This document shows, piece after piece, positions 24,493 through 36,624 of a stretch of DNA of 64,000 bases. Origin of the DNA: Aspergillus flavus (taxonomy: Eukaryota > Ascomycota > Eurotiomycetes > Eurotiales > Aspergillaceae); contig NC_092406.1 in the NCBI RefSeq assembly GCF_009017415.1, positions 1,302,001 through 1,366,000 on the forward strand, read 5' to 3'. The translations under genes were made by a program, and so were the position numbers. The stretch's first letter is position 1, and each line of letters begins with the position of its first letter. The notes beneath the pieces were generated by a model. The model made no database searches, had not been told where the DNA came from, and saw nothing but the letters and a program-made list of their open reading frames with translations.

Positions 24493-25045
24493 TCAGTAAA
24501 TGTCGAATGATAGAGAATTTGACCTCAGATGATGTCGACTAGGTAGTACTGTGGCGTATTTCAAACAAGAAATACAGCCGGACACGCCAATAATAAATTT
24601 ACGCTAAGGCCTTGGCTGTGGGGGACGGGAAATTATAAAGACATGTTTGTTGGTCAAGCCGATTTCGATATCGCCTGTATTGACACAAAAGAGTAATTTA
24701 AATGCTGTCTCCTAAAATCTCCCGATAGATGTACTGAACGGCTTCGGTGGTCATTTTCGAGTCCAAAAGATCTTCTCAGATCTCCCATGAGCGTCCGCTA
24801 TGTATCGTTTCTGAAATGGCCGTGTTCCGTTTTGATCTTCAAGGCGCTAATTGCGCTTGGCAGGAACATACATGGGAGATCGATGATGTCACGCCCCGAA
24901 TGGGCTGAGACTGTCCAGGGGAATATCGGATCTTGGAGCCCGCGGGTCCCGATATTTGCTACCTAGGTAGACTATTCTCCTAGTAACCGTCACGGTCTGC
25001 CGACTGCAATCTTCGTTGCGCCCAAGTTTTCGATCCTCCACAGTT
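24493..25045. other. Intergenic, promoter side of Zn2Cys6 gene
   Basis: About 0.55 kb between the interrupted frame and the Zn2Cys6 regulator, with no coding frame. It presumably holds both promoters. Confidence 0.45.
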
Positions 25046-27510
25046 ATGGTGACCGAGGGCTTCGACATTGCCGCTCAAGAGTCCGTCGCAAGACGCGCGG
25101 TAAGTCCTTTTGCTGGCAGTAAAGGGCGTCATCCGGTCTAACCTCCAAAATTCTGCAGTGCGACCAGTGCCGTCTAAGAAAGGTATGTTAAACTACCAGC
25201 CGCAATTGCAACCCATATTCTGATTTGTTTAGATACGCTGTGATAAACGATCACCTTGCTCGAATTGCCAGAGCTCGCAGATTGCCTGCCGCTCCACTGG
25301 GGCAGGGCAGAAACCGTCGGAGCCACGGAGACGAGTTCTAATATCCAGTCAATAGTACGTCAAGCACCAAGAGATACTGATGACTAGTCGAAATCTGATC
25401 CAGTACATAGTGAAAGGAAGATCGACTCAATCGATAAACGATTAGGCAATATTGAAGCGGTTCTCCATGACTTGAGGGCTACCGCTTTATCCGGGTTGCA
25501 CACTCCCCCGCAACCCTGTTCAAAACCTACAACCTTTATCGCGCCCAGTCCTTCCAAGACGCTGAATCAACATGAGCCCGTGACTCCGTTCGAGGGAAGC
25601 TCTTCTTTGACAGCGCATTCAGCATACGCGAGCCAATTTTTAAAAAACGCCTTCTCCAAGAGCCATGTGCAGATAACTTCTCCAAAACTGGATGCGGCTC
25701 TTTCGACACTTAAGCATATAGTCGATCTGCAAGGCAGTGATACTTCGACGAAACATAGCGAGTGGCTTCCACAACCCAGAGTCACGTCGCTACGGGAGTT
25801 GCCTTTGCCGCCCGTGGATCTAGTCATGCAGGTCCTACGGGATATTAAAGGTCTTCCTACGCAGCTCGCGCACAGGTGTATTGAATAGATCGCTTACAAT
25901 GTATAGATAAGTCGTTTTCATGGATGCAAAGCTTAGCCTACATTGGGATCGATCGCGTAATTGATAAGTGTCATGAGGTCTTCTTTGCGAGCGAGGACTT
26001 CTCCGACGAGGACTTTGTTATCGCCAATGGCGGCTTGTACTTCATATTTGCAGAGTACGAGTTTGTGGATGAAAATCACCAGATGAGGGAGATCTATCGG
26101 AATTGCATGAACATGACACGCAGGAATCTTCAGGCTGGCCTAGTCAATCTCCGACTTTTAATGCCAGCAAGCGCTGACGCCATTTCTGCGCTCAGTCTGG
26201 GGGTATGCCTTTGATATAGTCTTTTGATCGTGAAGCTGACTATGCAGGCTATGCACGCCATTGAAATTTCCAAGCCCTCGTTCGCTTTAACCCTCATATC
26301 TGCCGCGTCACATCTGTGCCAGGCCCTGGGGTATCATCGAGAATCACCTATGAGCCATGGTAGCGAGAGTGCAAGACTAAATAAGGTCACTCTTTTCTGG
26401 ACGGTATACTGTATTGACAAGGCCTTGTCCCTTCGGCTAGGACGTGCCGCTACTATGCCCGATTATGATATCTCGGTTCCAATGGTGATAACTGTATCCG
26501 GGATTACGGAGCCATGGAACACCATATACAATTTGTGGATACACCATGCTAGAATACAAGGAAGGGTGTACGAAATGTTGTACAGTCCGAAAGCGTTAAG
26601 CCAACCAGAGGAGCAACGGGCATCACAAGCACTTCAGCTGGCGTCGGAGTTACAGTGGATGGTGATGGAGCCACACAAGGTGGGACCGGGCCGGATTGAC
26701 TATCACACAGTTTCACTGACAGCAATTTTAGAAGGAGATAGATCGACAGAGTCTATCTCTGTATGATTCTCTTTCTGTCAAGACAGATGAAGTAGCCCAT
26801 CTGACCCTCTTGACCATGATATACAGGGCGATCCCTGCGCAAGATGGCACTCCAGGTGGTTTTACCAGCGAGTGTGTCGAGACAGCCCGAGCTGCTCTGG
26901 AACATCATCAACAGTGTATGAAGATGCTGAACGCATGCAACAAAAGGCAGGCGGTCATCTCTTACCTCCATTGGTAAGTAACCCCGTAATGGCATCTCAT
27001 CGACCACTGAAACCAACATCTTTTAGGACAATTCTGCATTCTCCATTTACCCCATTCATAGTCCTCTTTTGCCACACGATACAATATTCCTCATATGCAG
27101 ACCTGCATCGTCTGGGAGACTTTGTAGCCTCCCTGCAACCGAACAGTGCATTTTCCGAAGCCATTGCAAAACTACACCGTCTTTGCCAGCTTTTCTGCAA
27201 CATAGCACAGCTGTATCTTGAAGCGAAAGCCCAGCCACGAACCCAAGAGGATCAGGTAATAGGTCAAGAATTCGATACTTATTTCAGTGCGCTCGGGCTG
27301 GCACCCCTAGCGGTCGAGGATGCTGACGCACTGCTCCCGACTACGTCCGCTACTATTGCCGGTGTCGGACCTACATATGCCATGCAACGCGAGGTCTCTC
27401 ATGTCCCTGTTATACCGCCGTCAACGTTACAAAAATGGTTCTCTGGCAATCAGCATATGATGGGGTTGTTGGAAGATGATCTTCCTCTCTTTAGTTCGTC
27501 GGTTTGGTGA
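25046..27510 (+). CDS. Zn2Cys6 fungal transcription factor with Fungal_trans domain
   Basis: Predicted nuclear regulator of roughly 690 residues encoded by many exons. The binuclear zinc cluster is split over the first three exons and reads CDQCRLRKIRC, then DKRSPCSNC and QSSQIAC, giving the full C-x2-C-x6-C-x5-C-x2-C-x6-C spacing. A short linker and a coiled coil (YERKIDSIDKRLGNIEAVLH) follow, as in Gal4-type dimers. The middle homology region (PF04082 type) is clear from SFSWMQSLAYIGIDRVIDKC through FFASEDFSDEDFVIANGGLY and LCQALGYHRESP to LFWTVYCIDKALSLRLGRA. The last exon ends in FSSSVW. One junction near 25880-25910 is uncertain. The nearest neighbours give no clue to its targets. Confidence 0.88.
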
Positions 27511-30500
27511 TGGAGCCAATGTCCTCCTGCTACTGGCACGGAAGACGAAGCAGCGAATGGGGAGCTGACGGCGACTCCAGTCCCTAACGTTGTAGTCTTT
27601 TCCTCTTATCAGCTCTTTATAAGACAGAAACAAGTGATGTACTGTTTGCTCAGTATACTGGATAGTATCACGCTCAACAATATCCATAGAATAAGGTTTA
27701 AAGTATACCAAGAATTAGCCAGTATTGAAAGGGCATGAACGTAGATATTGACAATCATATCTTTAACTAGAGAAAGTGGGTAAGTTAGAAGTCTATTATT
27801 CTTAATAATCTAATATTAGAAGTGTAGATTCTAATATCATTCTATAGAGCCCAAAGCCAGTTATAGCTTTTCTAGATTAGATATAAAATAATCTCTTGTT
27901 CTTGTATATATCTACTATCTAATTAATTAAAATTGGCTTTCTAGAGAAAGAGAGACAAGAATAATAAATAAAAATATAAGCAATATTTTTATTTTTATAT
28001 AATAGTATAAGTTATTATAGAGAAACTTTACTAGTATTAGTAGTAGACTAGATAAAACTTCAGTCTTTTTAACAAATATATTGATAAGAAAAACACGTAA
28101 TCTAAAGATAGTAGTCTTAGCTAATAATACTCTATAGATCTACATATATAGATAAGATATATAAAAGGCTAAAAAATTAATTAATCTTTAATAATTACTC
28201 TAGTCTTAATCGTAAATATCTCTTTCCTCTCGAGCTCGTGTCACTTTTAAAATTTCTGCCTAGATCTTTCTATACAATAATCTATTCTATAATACAGTAG
28301 TGCTTTAATATTCTATATATCCTATAATCTTTATTGAAAAAAATTAATCTACAACCTAATTCAGTACAACCAAGCTAAGGTAGACAGCAAACATACATCG
28401 CAGCCAAGTCTTAAGCCAAAGAGTACCGGATAAAAAAAAAAGATGGATCCAATATATATATCCTCTCATGCTACTAATCAAAGTGTCAGTAATATTAAGA
28501 GAATAGCGTCATATCCAGGAACAATATTAATTATCTGGCTAAACAGGAGCAGCCTTGCAGGCAGCTTTCTGAAGAAAAGTACTAAATATAGTAATATTCT
28601 ACAGCGCGTTGATACTCGTCTTCTAGTTATATAGAATTTTATTATTCTTCTCTCGCGGTAGCTATAATAATAAGAAGGGAAATCAATCCTTTACTTTAAT
28701 ATTTAAGTTAAGTACCCACAATTATAATATATAAAGATAATTTGAAGAGAGTATAGATATTTAAGGTGTATATATTAAGACAGAAATAAGAAAAGATTAT
28801 AGCACAAGTAGTTAGACTATATATAGACTCGCCCACAGGTTTATATAAATATGTATTGATAAAAATAAAAAGAAAATCACTTTAGCTGGGAATATCTACT
28901 AATATTGGGTTGGCCAACTTTGCGTGTATATCACTATGAAATCTAGAGGCCCGTAGGCAGCGTGCTTGAAAGGACTGTGTTACAGTACGCCAGAGTAACC
29001 CAAGGCTCTACAGGCATAAGAGGCGACCTCAGGGCATTTCTATAGGGAAGAACGCACTCTAATTTGCTGCCCCACATCGACTACTGCACTGAATTCGAGA
29101 GGAGTAGGTCAATGGGTTTGAGGCCCGAAATAACATCACCGTTAAGGCCTTAGCACAGATCATTTATTGACTTGCCCGCGTTTTATTGAGGGCAGAGTGA
29201 AGCGCACATTGTATTCATTCTAGTGTCTAGGTACTTAATATGACATTATGCCTACGAAGAGACCATGCATTTCCATTGAGCCGTTTGTAGGCTGCTTAAT
29301 CTGGATTCTCTATTATAGATAAGAAATTCTTCATTTCCATATATTTAGTCGTAAGGAGGAAGGATGTATATCTGGCTAACTAGTAATAATCTAGACATAT
29401 AATATAGAGAGAGTAATATCTATCTAAAAGATTAATTATTAGGAACAGGGTCAAGAGGGCGTATTGAAATTTAAAACGATCCGTGAACTTTAATAAGGAA
29501 ATCCAAGAGACACGCACCTAGATATTGATTAATATTAGGCTGCACGTTCATTAACTCTATAATAGGGGAAGTTACTATCTATAGTCATATATCGGTTAGC
29601 AAACTACGCTTTATTACTAATAGGCCGGCATCTGTGCTATCGATTCAGAAGCAACAGCAATCCATCTTGTTCTAGCGAGGCAACTTCCGACGTCGCTCAT
29701 CAACCTTATATACAACCACCACTGCAAGCGTGAGATTGCCTCGACCGAACTGGTAAAGCAATTCAAAATCCTGTGAAGTTTTCAAAATAAGCGCGTCGCT
29801 ATTATATAGCAGCATTATCCGCCGGAGGTAAAGGCTGATGGCCATGCTCCTCGTGGAAGCAATTCCTATATTTACAGAATAAGCCAATGTCCGCGATATG
29901 AGTATCACATAACTCAGAATACCAGAATAGGGTACGAGCTGGATATTATCGCTCAATAACATCTTCCACACCTTAACAGACTGAGCCGGTCGGACGGCAA
30001 GCTGTAGACCACGGTGACAATGCATTATAATAACACAAATCTCCAAACCAAGTTCCCAGGCCGCACAGTCTATAGAAGAACCACCTTGTTCCGATGAGCA
30101 TGGCAGCGCCCAACGCTACGATCCATTCACGTGATTATGTCTCTTGGTTTACTGTTCCATACACCGAAGATTGTGGTTCGTCTAGGGTTGGTCGTCTATG
30201 CCTGGAGGGCCCTCCAAAACTTGTATGGACGAAAAGATTGTAAATAGGGGAACTTTGACCGTACCAGCTGATGATAGTTTTATGCAGACCCACCACCGCC
30301 GCTTTCCCTTTCTACGGTGTATGCTCTCCTGGCCAACCAGATGAGCACTATTATTCTGTAGCTGCAAAGTGCGTGTGTGGACGTGTATACAGAATTGCCT
30401 TTAGGCACAGCGCTGCTTATCGAGTTGAACGGAAGGCACATGCGCAGCTGGGCTAAAACCCCATGACTGGAAGGGGTTTCGGAGGCTAAGGGTGTCGTCT

Positions 30501-31456
30501 CGTGCAATCGACGAATTTGGGGGCAACTCGTGAGAAAGATCTCGGATTCCAAACACCGGTCCGAGGATCGAAATGGCCCTTGAAGTAGGAATGTCAATAA
30601 CACTGCGCATTTGAGGGAAACCTTACTACAGAGAGTTGGCGAAAACAGCTAGTGCCGATAGGCGCCCCTCAAGTCGCGAGCGTACCTTGGGTGATGGCCA
30701 CCGCCATCACAGGGCGTTGGTAGCAGGATGTCGTCTGCATCTGGGATGTCTATATGGGTGGTGAGAGGCCCACCTGACTGGTGATACGGCAGTTGTATAA
30801 CGGCAACTTGGTACTCAGTCAAGCCAGGTTCCTGAAGGGGAAACTGCGCTGGTTACCAGCCTGGGAGCGGAAACGTTAACAGATGCGGTCTTACATGGGA
30901 TTGTGTCAGGGAGCCCTGACTCAGCCGCTTTCATGTGAACGCTACATCGTGGAGTTGTAGGCTCAAATGGGCATTACTTGAATACTCATGATAAGGCCCG
31001 AGCCCCCAAATTAGAGCGGGCGTGAATTATAACCGGGGAGTAATCATGTAGGTCTATGACTGGGCAAAAGCTCGCAATGGCAGGACGCAATGGTTTAGTA
31101 GTGTGGACCTGGGCTATCTTCAACTGTATGTAACTGCATTACACTAATACATACGTTACATCTATAGCAAGTACCCAGTAGGTTTGTTTAGCCGCTTCTC
31201 ATTCACGGTGGCTATGCTCCTGAATGAACGCCAATTTCACGCACAGCATCAACATTATGGCCAGGAATGGGACCACATCTGCCGGAGATACACACATGTA
31301 AAACAGTAACTGAAACGATTAAATGATTTAAGACTGCAAATTCGTGGCCCCCCTCCGCCCGGTATTCTCGAATAGCGACGGCATTTGTCAACATTACAGG
31401 TCCAGTAGGATCCAGTAATCGTAGCACTTGTAGGCATCCCTCTTCCCCTCCCCCAT
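27511..31456. other. AT-rich island and gene-poor stretch
   Basis: About 3.9 kb without a supported gene. From about 27730 to 28900, and less strongly to 29640, the sequence is extremely AT-rich with dense TA, CTAATA and TATATA steps and almost no coding capacity, in sharp contrast to the flanking genes. This is the look of a repeat destroyed by C-to-T repeat-induced mutation. No terminal repeats could be found. From 29640 the composition returns to normal; a frame of about 145 codons without an ATG (29672-30110, minus) is open but unrecognised. Confidence 0.55.
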
Positions 31457-34136
31457 TTACATGCAGTTTGACTTCGGGACTGCGGCCCCCTCGGTCGGCG
31501 CTGGTGCTGTAATACTATTTTGACCCTCACTTACCAGCTGGGGTCCAGTGAAATTCTTGCGGCCATCGACGATCCACTGGAAGACAGATATGCTGATAAT
31601 AACCGCGAACGCAGCGATACAGTAGTCTATCACAAAGATTAGCATGAATCAATAGATGGAAGGGCAGAATATGAGGAGTAGTTTCTCAAAAGAAGAAGAA
31701 AATTGGAATGGCCTTACTCATGTTACTCCCTGACACATGTTTCGATGGAGGAAAGACAAATAGCACAGTGGTAAGTATGATATAGCACAGCGAGACCTTG
31801 ATGAGGAAGAGAAGATCAGCATAATGCTCGTAAAATTACAATGGAACAGGATGTCTCATCGCACTATATCAGCAGTCCACCCAAGAGTCCGAGGAATGTT
31901 CCATTTTCGCTCTGGGAGTGCGTTCCGTCCTTGTAAGCAATTCACGAGAATAGGCATCATGTAGGATAAATCAAGTGCAACGACAGAGGCTGAGATTATC
32001 GCATTGAATGCGCTGTTGTGCATAGGGAGTAAGTCTGTTAAAACCTGTCTGCTCCTGGCCCCCGGGGTTATGGGTGGGTACGGCGATGGTGGAAAAACAT
32101 ACCTGGTAGACCCTAAGAAGATACAACCAAAGCAAATAACAACAGCCACAGTTAGGATCAGCGCATTAAGCGGCAGATTCAACGTCGGATGGACCTTGGC
32201 GAAGAACCGTGATGCCGGTAGACCTCCGTCACTGCTTAGCGTTAGCGAAACTCGAGACCTGGGCGAATCTTGCTCATGCTTACCGTGCAAAGGCAAAGAT
32301 GAGACGACTGCTTGTAGTCATCACACTTAAAATTGCCAGGATCAAGCAGACCAAGGGCAACCTCGGAAAGTGAGTCACATGAATGAGGGAACTAAACCCG
32401 TCTCTGATGGCCGGAGCAGGTGCGAACTTACATCAACAGACAAATCGCCCCCGCTTTATTTCTAGTAGCATCAACCAAGATCTGCAGAAGCGGGCCTGCG
32501 GATGAGGTAGTTACTTGGGACATATCGCCCGCAACAAAGAGCAAGACGACCAAGAAGACGCAGCCTGTGAATGTGCCGATAAGCACGCACGCCATCATGA
32601 CTTTGGGTCCTTCGACCGACGCGTTCGGAACCTCTGCTTAATGGTTAGGAGAATCGGAGTATGGCAAGATGGCTCTCACCTTCGATCATGTGCGCAACAG
32701 TGTCCTCGGATGCGTTAGCTCTACCCATTGTCGAGAGGTGAAATAACCTACGAAAGCAGTCACTCCAAGCCCTCCCTGTAATAACTGCCCACAACGTTGG
32801 ATGTTGAACCTCAATACCTGAAGGGAGAAGGAGACATACGCCGAGCAACCACGCAATTCCATCGGGCCCTGGTAAGGAGGAAGGATCAGTACTCGAACCG
32901 AAAAGTCTCGAGGTCTACATGGCGGGCTGCTTACACCCTGTCGTGTTGACAAAGTTGGTAAAGACAAACCTGCCGCCAGTCAGCCAAATAACGTCGCGCG
33001 AAGGAAGTGCAAGATCTACTTGGCAGTGTTGTAATCTGGCGATGCGCATGCGAGGACAGTGATGGACACGAGTACAAAGCCACCGATTGACCAGACAACT
33101 GACATTAGATTAGCAACTTCCAGGTTATTTCGAGCGATGCCGTTGTCGCCGTACAGGCACCACGGTAGATGGCTGGTAAGGTAGAGTTCAAGGCAGCGTT
33201 GATGATAAAAGCCCCCAGAGTCAGACCGATATAAATCAGGAATTGGTGCCACCTCTCTGGCTCATAGGCCTGTTCTCTCCGGTAAGCGAGAGCACTGCAA
33301 CTTGCAAGCGGGTGGCGTACCGGGTGCATTGCTGAAATAACTCCTACAATAAGTTGGCTTGAAAGCAAGGAATTTGTTGCTACAAGGGCGACCTGGTATC
33401 TTGTTAGCAGTGGTTCTTTTAGTATAGGAACGGGTATTCAGTCAAGGCTCCCCCCACCCAACCAGCCACATTAATCCAGCCGGTGATCCAAGAAAGGATC
33501 GGCACCCATCTGGGCCATGCAACTGCATTTCCTTTAGTGGCGAGTCGAGCCAGGTTTCGGAAAGGGACATACTCGCTGAAGTTTCCGATTAGTTTCATTG
33601 ACTGACGATGTAGCTTCGGGGTATACTTGCCTGCGACCCAATGATATTGCCCGCCAGCCCTAAGTTCGTCAGCGCTGTGCTGCGGTATCACAGTCTGGTC
33701 TCCTACGTAGGATAGGCAGATAGAAACTCCGCTAAAGACGCCGCAATACAAAAGTTGCAGACGCCTGCCGTGGCAAGGCCTTGCGTACGTGTCAGCTATG
33801 CATGCGTCTCCCTTGGCCGCGATGCTTCAGCGCTACCCCAAATCACACTGGTGCTTCCCCCAGATGTCAGGCTAATGGATAAGCTCGCGGATAAGGCGGT
33901 CCAGGACTGCATGGAGGTCAGCTCGGATTTGGCCGTATTGAGAATAGCGAAACTGACATTGAGCACAGCAAATGCTAGCCCGAGCAGCGCCCTGAGAAAG
34001 GTCAGTAACGTTCCTTAATTAACGTTCATTCAGCTTACCATGTAGAGAATTGACGAGCGAGTACAGGGCGATAGCCCAAGGCAGCCAATTGGTTATCATC
34101 ATCATCATGTGGAGTGACATTTTTGTCGGTTTCCAT
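31457..34136 (-). CDS. Amino acid/GABA/choline-type permease A (APC family)
   Basis: Plasma-membrane permease with about 12 transmembrane segments, in the fungal subgroup that includes GABA, choline and polyamine carriers. More than ten short exons on the minus strand chain together. The start is METDKNVTPHDDDDNQ, followed by LAALGYRPVLARQFSTW. Diagnostic motifs are GGQYHWVA, the SWITGWINVAGW stretch, IYIGLTLGAFIINAALNSTLP, SIGGFVLVSITVLACASP, GGLGVTAF then VAHMIEEVPNASVEGP, and RDGGLPASRFFAKVHPTLN. It closes with FQWIVDGRKNFTGPQL and a short tail. Each intron I tested had good donor, branch and acceptor sites, so the gene looks intact. It is divergently paired with a flavin amine oxidase 553 bases away, which suggests an amine or amino acid derivative as substrate. 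The true substrate is not known. Confidence 0.88.
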
Positions 34137-34688
34137 CGTGAATAATCAGCGATTGAGCGTAAATGAGGGAGGTCGAATGAAACGAATGTAAAATTTCAGG
34201 GCTACGTTGAGGTAAAGGGTCAAGGACGGGGTTGGGGGAGCATGTCGGGGGTTAGCCAGGTTTATGCAACTCGCTATCTGTCTGCTGGTCGGTCAATATG
34301 AGAGCGGAGCCGCGTCTCTCAAACCCCCACAAATGCTGGCGTGGGGATTGTCGCATGGACCTGTCCAAGTCTGAATGGCGGCATGCAACTAATCTGAAGC
34401 TTGGAAGTCGAGGCGACCAGGGTGGAACAACCAACCTGTCCTCGGCTTCCGTTTGGCTAAAAAAGACTCATTTGATTTAAGGTACTCATTTTAACTGCCA
34501 CTTTTGGCGCCCCGCCGCATTGTGTCAGCGGGGCCTCACAACTAGTGCCCCTTGACCGGATTTCTGCATGATTGGGCTTCAATTACGCCGAGGGCACTTC
34601 AGTCTGCCACGCTTTGTGGTATGTAGAATCCACATCACCTATCCTTCTAAGTGAATAACTTCACAATCGTTTTGAAGGACCATCCACC
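34137..34688. promoter_or_regulatory. Divergent promoter between permease A and amine oxidase
   Basis: A 552-base region shared by two outward-facing genes. One HGATAR site is present (AGATAG on the minus strand, 34274-34279). No clear TATA box was seen. Co-expression of the two genes is a reasonable inference from this arrangement. Confidence 0.5.
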
Positions 34689-36398
34689 ATGACCACTCGT
34701 GAAGGTCACCTGCGCGACAGAGACGGCACCATCAAGCAAGGCCTGAGGTGTACCGGAGTCATTAGCCCACGCAGCAACATTCCGGTGAATATAACGAAGT
34801 TCTTTGATGTCGTGGTGCTGGGCGCTGGCTATGCCGGACTGACGGCTTGCCGAGATCTCACACTCGCCGGTAGGTCCAAGAAGCACTTGACATCTTAGAC
34901 TGCGCTGCTTTCGGGAAATCTAAATGGTACTTGGCTTTCCAGGGTACGAAGTTCTGATGCTAGAGGCAAGAGATCGGCTCGGCGGACGCACGTATACGGC
35001 TGATGTTGATGGCCACCTTTACGAAATGGGGGGTACCTGGATACATTGGCAGCAGCCACATGTCTTTCGCGAGATGTCGCGGTACGGATTTACGCGCCTA
35101 CTAGACAGTAACTCGAATGGGGTTGGATGCGATTACTTTACAGTCACTGTAAACAACAAACCTGTCAATATGAACAAGGAAGAACCAGTAGGCAGCGAGG
35201 ACATCGCCTTCACGCAAGACGATGAAAAGAGGACGATCTAACTCTAGTACAGGAGCATCATGCTGAAATAGCCTTTCAGAAGTTCTGCAATGTGGACGGC
35301 AAGCTCTGTCGCGAGCTGATTCCATTTCCACACGATCCTCACTTCAACCCCAGCACATCCAAGTACGTGACAATGTCAGCAGCCCAGCGCATCGAGGAGA
35401 TCCGCTCCACACTGAATGATGTACAGCTATCCCTCTTGAAGGCCTATATTGGCGCTATCTCAGGAAATGATATGCAAACCACTGGCCTGTTTGACATCCT
35501 GCGCTGGTGGGCGCTGGGCGGCTATTCGCTGACGGGGGTATCAGAGTTGACGGAGCGCTACAGGATTGCAGCCGGACAGTCCAAGTTTGCAGCAGCTTTT
35601 TTTGACGAAGCGCTGGGCACCAATAATCTCTCCTACTTCTTCGGCTCTCGTGTTGTCTCGATAAAGGACTCCGATGGGCTCGTCACACTCTCCACCGCCA
35701 CCGGCGAGACATTCACCGGGAAGCGCCTCGTATGCACCATACCGCTAAATATCTTCCATGAAGTGGAGTTTGACCCTCCATTGAAAGCTAGCAAGCAAGC
35801 GGCATCTCAAAGAGGCCATATCGGGCTTGGGGCCAAGTTTCACATCGAGGCGGCGGGGGGCAATACGTTGAGATCCTGGTACGGGATTGGTTACCACGAA
35901 TCTCGTGTCCTGACAATCCGTGGTGACGGACTCACTCCGGCTGGGAACACACATCTTGTATGCTTTGCCAAAGGCTCCCACGATGGACCAAAGTCTGATG
36001 CTGCTTGTTTGGCCGCAGCAGTGCAGAAGATCCACGACTTGGATATAAATCAGCTGGTAAGTGCAACTACCGAGGAACCAGATTGACAATAACAAACTCC
36101 GTTTCGGCGTTTGCTCTGCTGCTGTTTTAACCCACCTACTGAGTTGATCAATCAGGTCTGGCACAACTGGGTAACAGACCCGTTGTCTCGTGGGACGTGG
36201 TGCATGTTCCCTCCCAACTATAGCTCCAGATTTCTCAGGGCCTTGCGGGAACGCCAGGGGAACATCCACTTTGCGAGCGCGGACTGGGCGCTTGGATGGC
36301 GTGGGTTTATTGACGGTGCGATTGAAGAGGGAACCCGAGCCGCCAAGGCAATCGCCGACGAGCTGCGTGGTCCTGGCTCAGTCAGAGCATCATTGTAG
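34689..36398 (+). CDS. Flavin-containing amine oxidase (monoamine oxidase-like)
   Basis: FAD enzyme that oxidises primary or secondary amines to aldehyde, ammonia and hydrogen peroxide. Four exons, 34689-34869, 34943-35187, 35253-36056 and 36156-36398, give 490 residues. The FAD-binding Rossmann fold is seen as DVVVLGAGYAGLTACRD then LEARDRLGGRTY and YEMGGTWIHWQQ. Later come the TGVSELTERYRIAAGQSKF stretch, the substrate-domain motif WYGIGYHESR, and the FAD-binding end FASADWALGWRGFIDGAIEEG. No signal peptide and no clear C-terminal peroxisomal signal (it ends RASL). A 65-base intron after MNKEEP removes in-frame stops. The gene shares a promoter region with permease A, so uptake and oxidation of the same compound is the obvious reading. 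Confidence 0.92.
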
Positions 36399-36624
36399 AT
36401 TGTTACATGTCAAGGATATAACTTTCAAGACGAGAGTTTATACTATGGCGATTTTGTGGATCAATTTCACTGAGTATATTTGAACGGCGAGCTACCGTAC
36501 CTATTTAGGCCAACCCTTGGCTACGGCTACAATAACAACCAGCGGAGCCAACATCAACGTTATCTCATATATCTTCGTCCTCTTAGTGAGACACCTTGTT
36601 TTCCAAGCCCCAATCCAATGCTAT

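Noticed and set aside
29672..30110. Minus-strand open frame of about 145 codons
   Set aside because: No start codon at its beginning, no recognised family and no splice partners; it borders the AT-rich island.
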